From positions 49,113 through 113,112 of the forward strand of contig NZ_FRBH01000012.1 of NCBI RefSeq assembly GCF_900142565.1: DNA of 64,000 bases, read 5' to 3'. Within the stretch, counting starts at the first letter, position 1. Each line of letters opens with the position of its first letter. The DNA is from Chishuiella changwenlii (lineage in GTDB: Bacteria > Bacteroidota > Bacteroidia > Flavobacteriales > Weeksellaceae). Both the position numbers and the translations under genes were made by a program. Shown one piece after another: positions 63,309-64,000 of this stretch. The notes under the pieces are model-generated. The model saw only the letters and a program-made list of their open reading frames with translations, did not search any database and was not told the origin of the DNA.

Positions 63309-63890
63309 ATGAGGAATTTACTTGCCGTTTTATTTTGTATTTCATTTTTTTATGTTTCTGCTCAAAGCAGAATAATTATAGAACCTTCTAAAGAATACGT
63401 ACAACATTTAGAGGCTGCAAAATCTCATAAATTAGAGCTCATAAAAGACAATAAACAATTAGATAAATATACCAATCAAGGAAAATTGGTTAGAATAGCA
63501 CAGCGTGGTTATGGATGGCGAATAGCAGATTTGTCTCATAGTCACGCTTTTTTAATTCCTAAAGGAAAAGATGTCCTTCGTAACATTGCCAGAGATTTTG
63601 TAAAAACTACTGGACAAAACTTTTTTGTTGTTACTTCTTTAACAAGAACCTTACAGGATCAAAATAGATTAAGAGGAGTTAACAGCAATGCTTCTTCTAA
63701 TGACAGTGCACACAACTTTGGTGCTTCTTTCGACATCTCATATATCCGATTTAATCATAATGTTAGAATTGATTCTAAACTTCAAAATCATTTAGAAAAT
63801 ATTTTAAAATCTTATGTAAGTACTGGTAAAATTTACTACGTAAAAGAGAGTAAAAGTAAATGTTTTCACATTATTGTGAGAAATTACTAA
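63309..63890 (+). CDS. DUF5715 family protein, M15-peptidase-like (copy 2)
   Basis: This 193-residue exported protein has a signal peptide ending near FYVSAQS. It shares the plan of copy 1: HLEAAKSHKLELIKDN, SHSHAFLIPKGKDVLRNIA, VTSLTRTLQDQNRLRGVNSNA, SAHNFGASFDISY (SxHxxGxxxD) and KCFHIIVRNY. The Ala of the usual GxAxD is a Ser here (GASFD keeps the spacing). It is shorter by about 20 residues, mostly at the N- and C-termini. The pair arose by tandem duplication; whether both are active is unknown. Confidence 0.8.
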   Translation: MRNLLAVLFCISFFYVSAQSRIIIEPSKEYVQHLEAAKSHKLELIKDNKQLDKYTNQGKLVRIAQRGYGWRIADLSHSHAFLIPKGKDVLRNIARDFVKTTGQNFFVVTSLTRTLQDQNRLRGVNSNASSNDSAHNFGASFDISYIRFNHNVRIDSKLQNHLENILKSYVSTGKIYYVKESKSKCFHIIVRNY

Positions 63891-64000
63891 AACAATTCTT
63901 TTTTGTTAACAATTTCTTAAAACTAGAATCAAAAAATTAATATTGCATTTTAAATATTTAATTTATTATGCATAAATAGCATTAATTCAATTTATTAATA

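Overview
The window looks like a chromosomal segment from a low-GC Bacteroidota, most likely order Flavobacteriales. The evidence is two SusC/SusD pairs, families typical of this group (GLPGLI, DUF2911, DUF4294, DUF5522, DUF6952, VF530), promoters of the TTG / TAnnTTTG type instead of E. coli -35/-10 boxes, A-rich leaders with few Shine-Dalgarno sites, and a chromosomal subclass B1 metallo-beta-lactamase of the kind Weeksellaceae and Flavobacteriaceae carry. The genus cannot be fixed from the sequence alone. No tRNA, rRNA, CRISPR array, intact insertion sequence or prophage was seen.

Layout. Positions 1-8.7 kb are housekeeping and hypothetical genes: an ABC-2 permease cut by the window edge, small exported proteins, an ACC deaminase-like PLP enzyme, a LysM glucosaminidase, an M42 peptidase, then pfkA-gapA. 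From 9.0 to 43.4 kb lies a large pectin utilisation locus. Its first part (kduI, kduD, uxaC, kdgK, eda, exuT-like MFS, uxaB, uxaA) encodes full cytoplasmic conversion of both unsaturated and saturated galacturonate to pyruvate and glyceraldehyde-3-phosphate. A convergent LacI-family regulator follows. The second part encodes the envelope machinery: susC/susD pair 1, a DUF5123 lipoprotein, a pectate lyase-pectin methylesterase fusion, susC/susD pair 2, a DUF4861 lipoprotein, GH105, GH43, two CE12 esterases, GH28, an alpha/beta hydrolase, a second CE8 and kdgF. Palindromes built on TGTAATCGATTACA lie in front of kduI and in the lacI/susC gap, so the LacI protein probably controls both halves.

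From 43.5 to 46.6 kb sits a two-gene Hachiman anti-phage system (hamA nuclease and hamB helicase) with its own promoter, inserted just after the pectin locus. Positions 46.7-54.1 kb carry DNA-repair and oxidative-stress genes (ada, katG, a peroxiredoxin, thioredoxin) with small outer-membrane or secreted proteins. The last 10 kb hold an amino acid permease, an M28 peptidase, a dihaem cytochrome c, rlmF, VF530, an agmatine-to-putrescine operon (aguB/aguA) with a B1 metallo-beta-lactamase gene embedded between its two enzymes, and a tandem pair of DUF5715 (M15-peptidase-like) proteins.

How the genes work together: CE8 enzymes remove methyl esters and CE12 enzymes acetyl esters; PL1 and GH28 cut homogalacturonan; SusCD pairs import oligomers; GH105 and GH28 release unsaturated and saturated galacturonate; KdgF, KduI and KduD handle the former and UxaC, UxaB and UxaA the latter. 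Both routes meet at KDG, which KdgK and Eda split; the triose enters glycolysis at GapA, whose gene lies just upstream.
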